Assembly: GCF_000063545.1 (NCBI RefSeq)
Contig: NC_009488.1
Span: forward strand, 1,488,001-1,552,000
DNA from: Orientia tsutsugamushi str. Boryong
GTDB lineage: Bacteria > Pseudomonadota > Alphaproteobacteria > Rickettsiales > Rickettsiaceae
Direction of reading: 5' to 3'
DNA length: 64,000 nt
Numbering within the stretch: position 1 is the stretch's first letter; every line of letters begins with the position of its first letter. Shown here one piece after another: positions 63,735-64,000 of this stretch. Under the pieces are notes generated by a model that saw only the letters and a list, made by a program, of their open reading frames with translations, made no database searches and was not told the DNA's origin. The position numbers were made by a program, and so were the translations under genes.

Positions 63735-64000
63735 TTAGTAATTCAGAAAGATAAAAAAATCAGGCAAGAATATATCAAAATAAAATTCCAGTAAAGAAAA
63801 AAACCGCACCTGCCAAACCAACATCAAATAATTATAGTCAAAAAAACGTGAATTCAGGTTAGAAGCTTCATTAAAGAATAAGCTTATACGCAATATGTAA
63901 ACTTGAAAGTTTACTGCTAAAAAATGGGTGCCAATTAGCCGATTGAGTGTTAAAAAAAGCAGTTTGTACTGGCAAAATCAAAAAACTCATGCTAACCTGA
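63735..64000. other. Window-end stretch without a supported gene
   Basis: 266 bp. Short frames exist on both strands (a 39-codon minus-strand frame starting near 63992, and a lysine-rich plus-strand stretch around 63780-63870), but none is recognisable and they may be remnants of RAGE genes continuing beyond the window. Confidence 0.3.

Overview
The window looks like a piece of an Orientia tsutsugamushi (or very close Rickettsiales) chromosome. It is strongly AT-rich. Short blocks of single-copy housekeeping genes are separated by stretches packed with broken conjugation genes, insertion sequences, small non-autonomous repeats and group II introns. The scattered traB, traV, traC, Ti-type traD, integrase, SpoT/RelA-like and TPR pieces are what is known in Orientia as decayed Rickettsiales amplified genetic elements (RAGE). 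The species name is inferred from gene content and style, not from a database match.

Layout. 1-3055: broken TPR gene, an IS5-family element, IS630 pieces and a group II intron 3' end. 3108-7452: lipB facing murD-ftsW-murG. 7453-10550: a decayed group II intron cut by IS630 repeats and an IS5-family copy. 10589-15657: lysC, a CPA2 antiporter with an SH3-domain gene, 5-formyl-THF cyclo-ligase, cvpA. 15853-16966: traC and traV remnants. 17209-22324: a tight pair of large genes, a helical-repeat protein with nuclear-localisation-like N-terminus and a protein with two PD-(D/E)XK nuclease-like domains. 22333-26596: IS982 remnants, an HNH-type group II intron remnant, a truncated integrase and a group II intron 5' end. 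26646-28673: RNase E. 29444-33610: a 1388-residue RelA/SpoT-like fusion. 34052-36043: a kinase-like protein. 36068-40128: group II intron copy A, a truncated hypothetical gene, IS and MITE. 40128-48057: ubiE-ubiB and rimP-nusA-infB-rbfA. 48062-51862: group II intron copy B, IS982 remnant and two nested IS copies. 51922-59231: glutamine-synthetase-like gene, pgeF, ccmC, fdxA, DsbA-like, sspB, rnhA, NDUFA12-like, mlaD, hisS, nusB. 59340-60884: nested repeats and a GST gene. 60911-61285: RNase P RNA with a clear promoter. 61380-64000: traB remnant, IS end, SpoT-type hydrolase, hypothetical gene, traD remnant.

The most interesting system is the two-gene unit 17209-22324. Its architecture (helical first gene, dual PD-(D/E)XK second gene, 34-bp gap) resembles the cifA/cifB cytoplasmic-incompatibility modules of Wolbachia and relatives. 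Second is a split of (p)ppGpp functions: the 29444 protein keeps the synthetase residues and has lost the hydrolase HD motif, while the protein at 61975 has only the hydrolase domain and takes its start codon from an IS end. Third is a putative PI-kinase/protein-kinase-like protein at 34052.

The mobile DNA can be read almost as stratigraphy. The IS5-family element has 3-bp ANT target duplications, a canonical A-AAA-AAC frameshift site, and a 143-bp MITE made from two copies of its right end. IS982-derived hairpin MITEs have 5-bp duplications. 97-bp IS630-derived MITEs sit at TA, and a third ~100-bp hairpin repeat also sits at TA. Several insertions can be dated against each other because the empty sites can be rebuilt from other copies in the same window.
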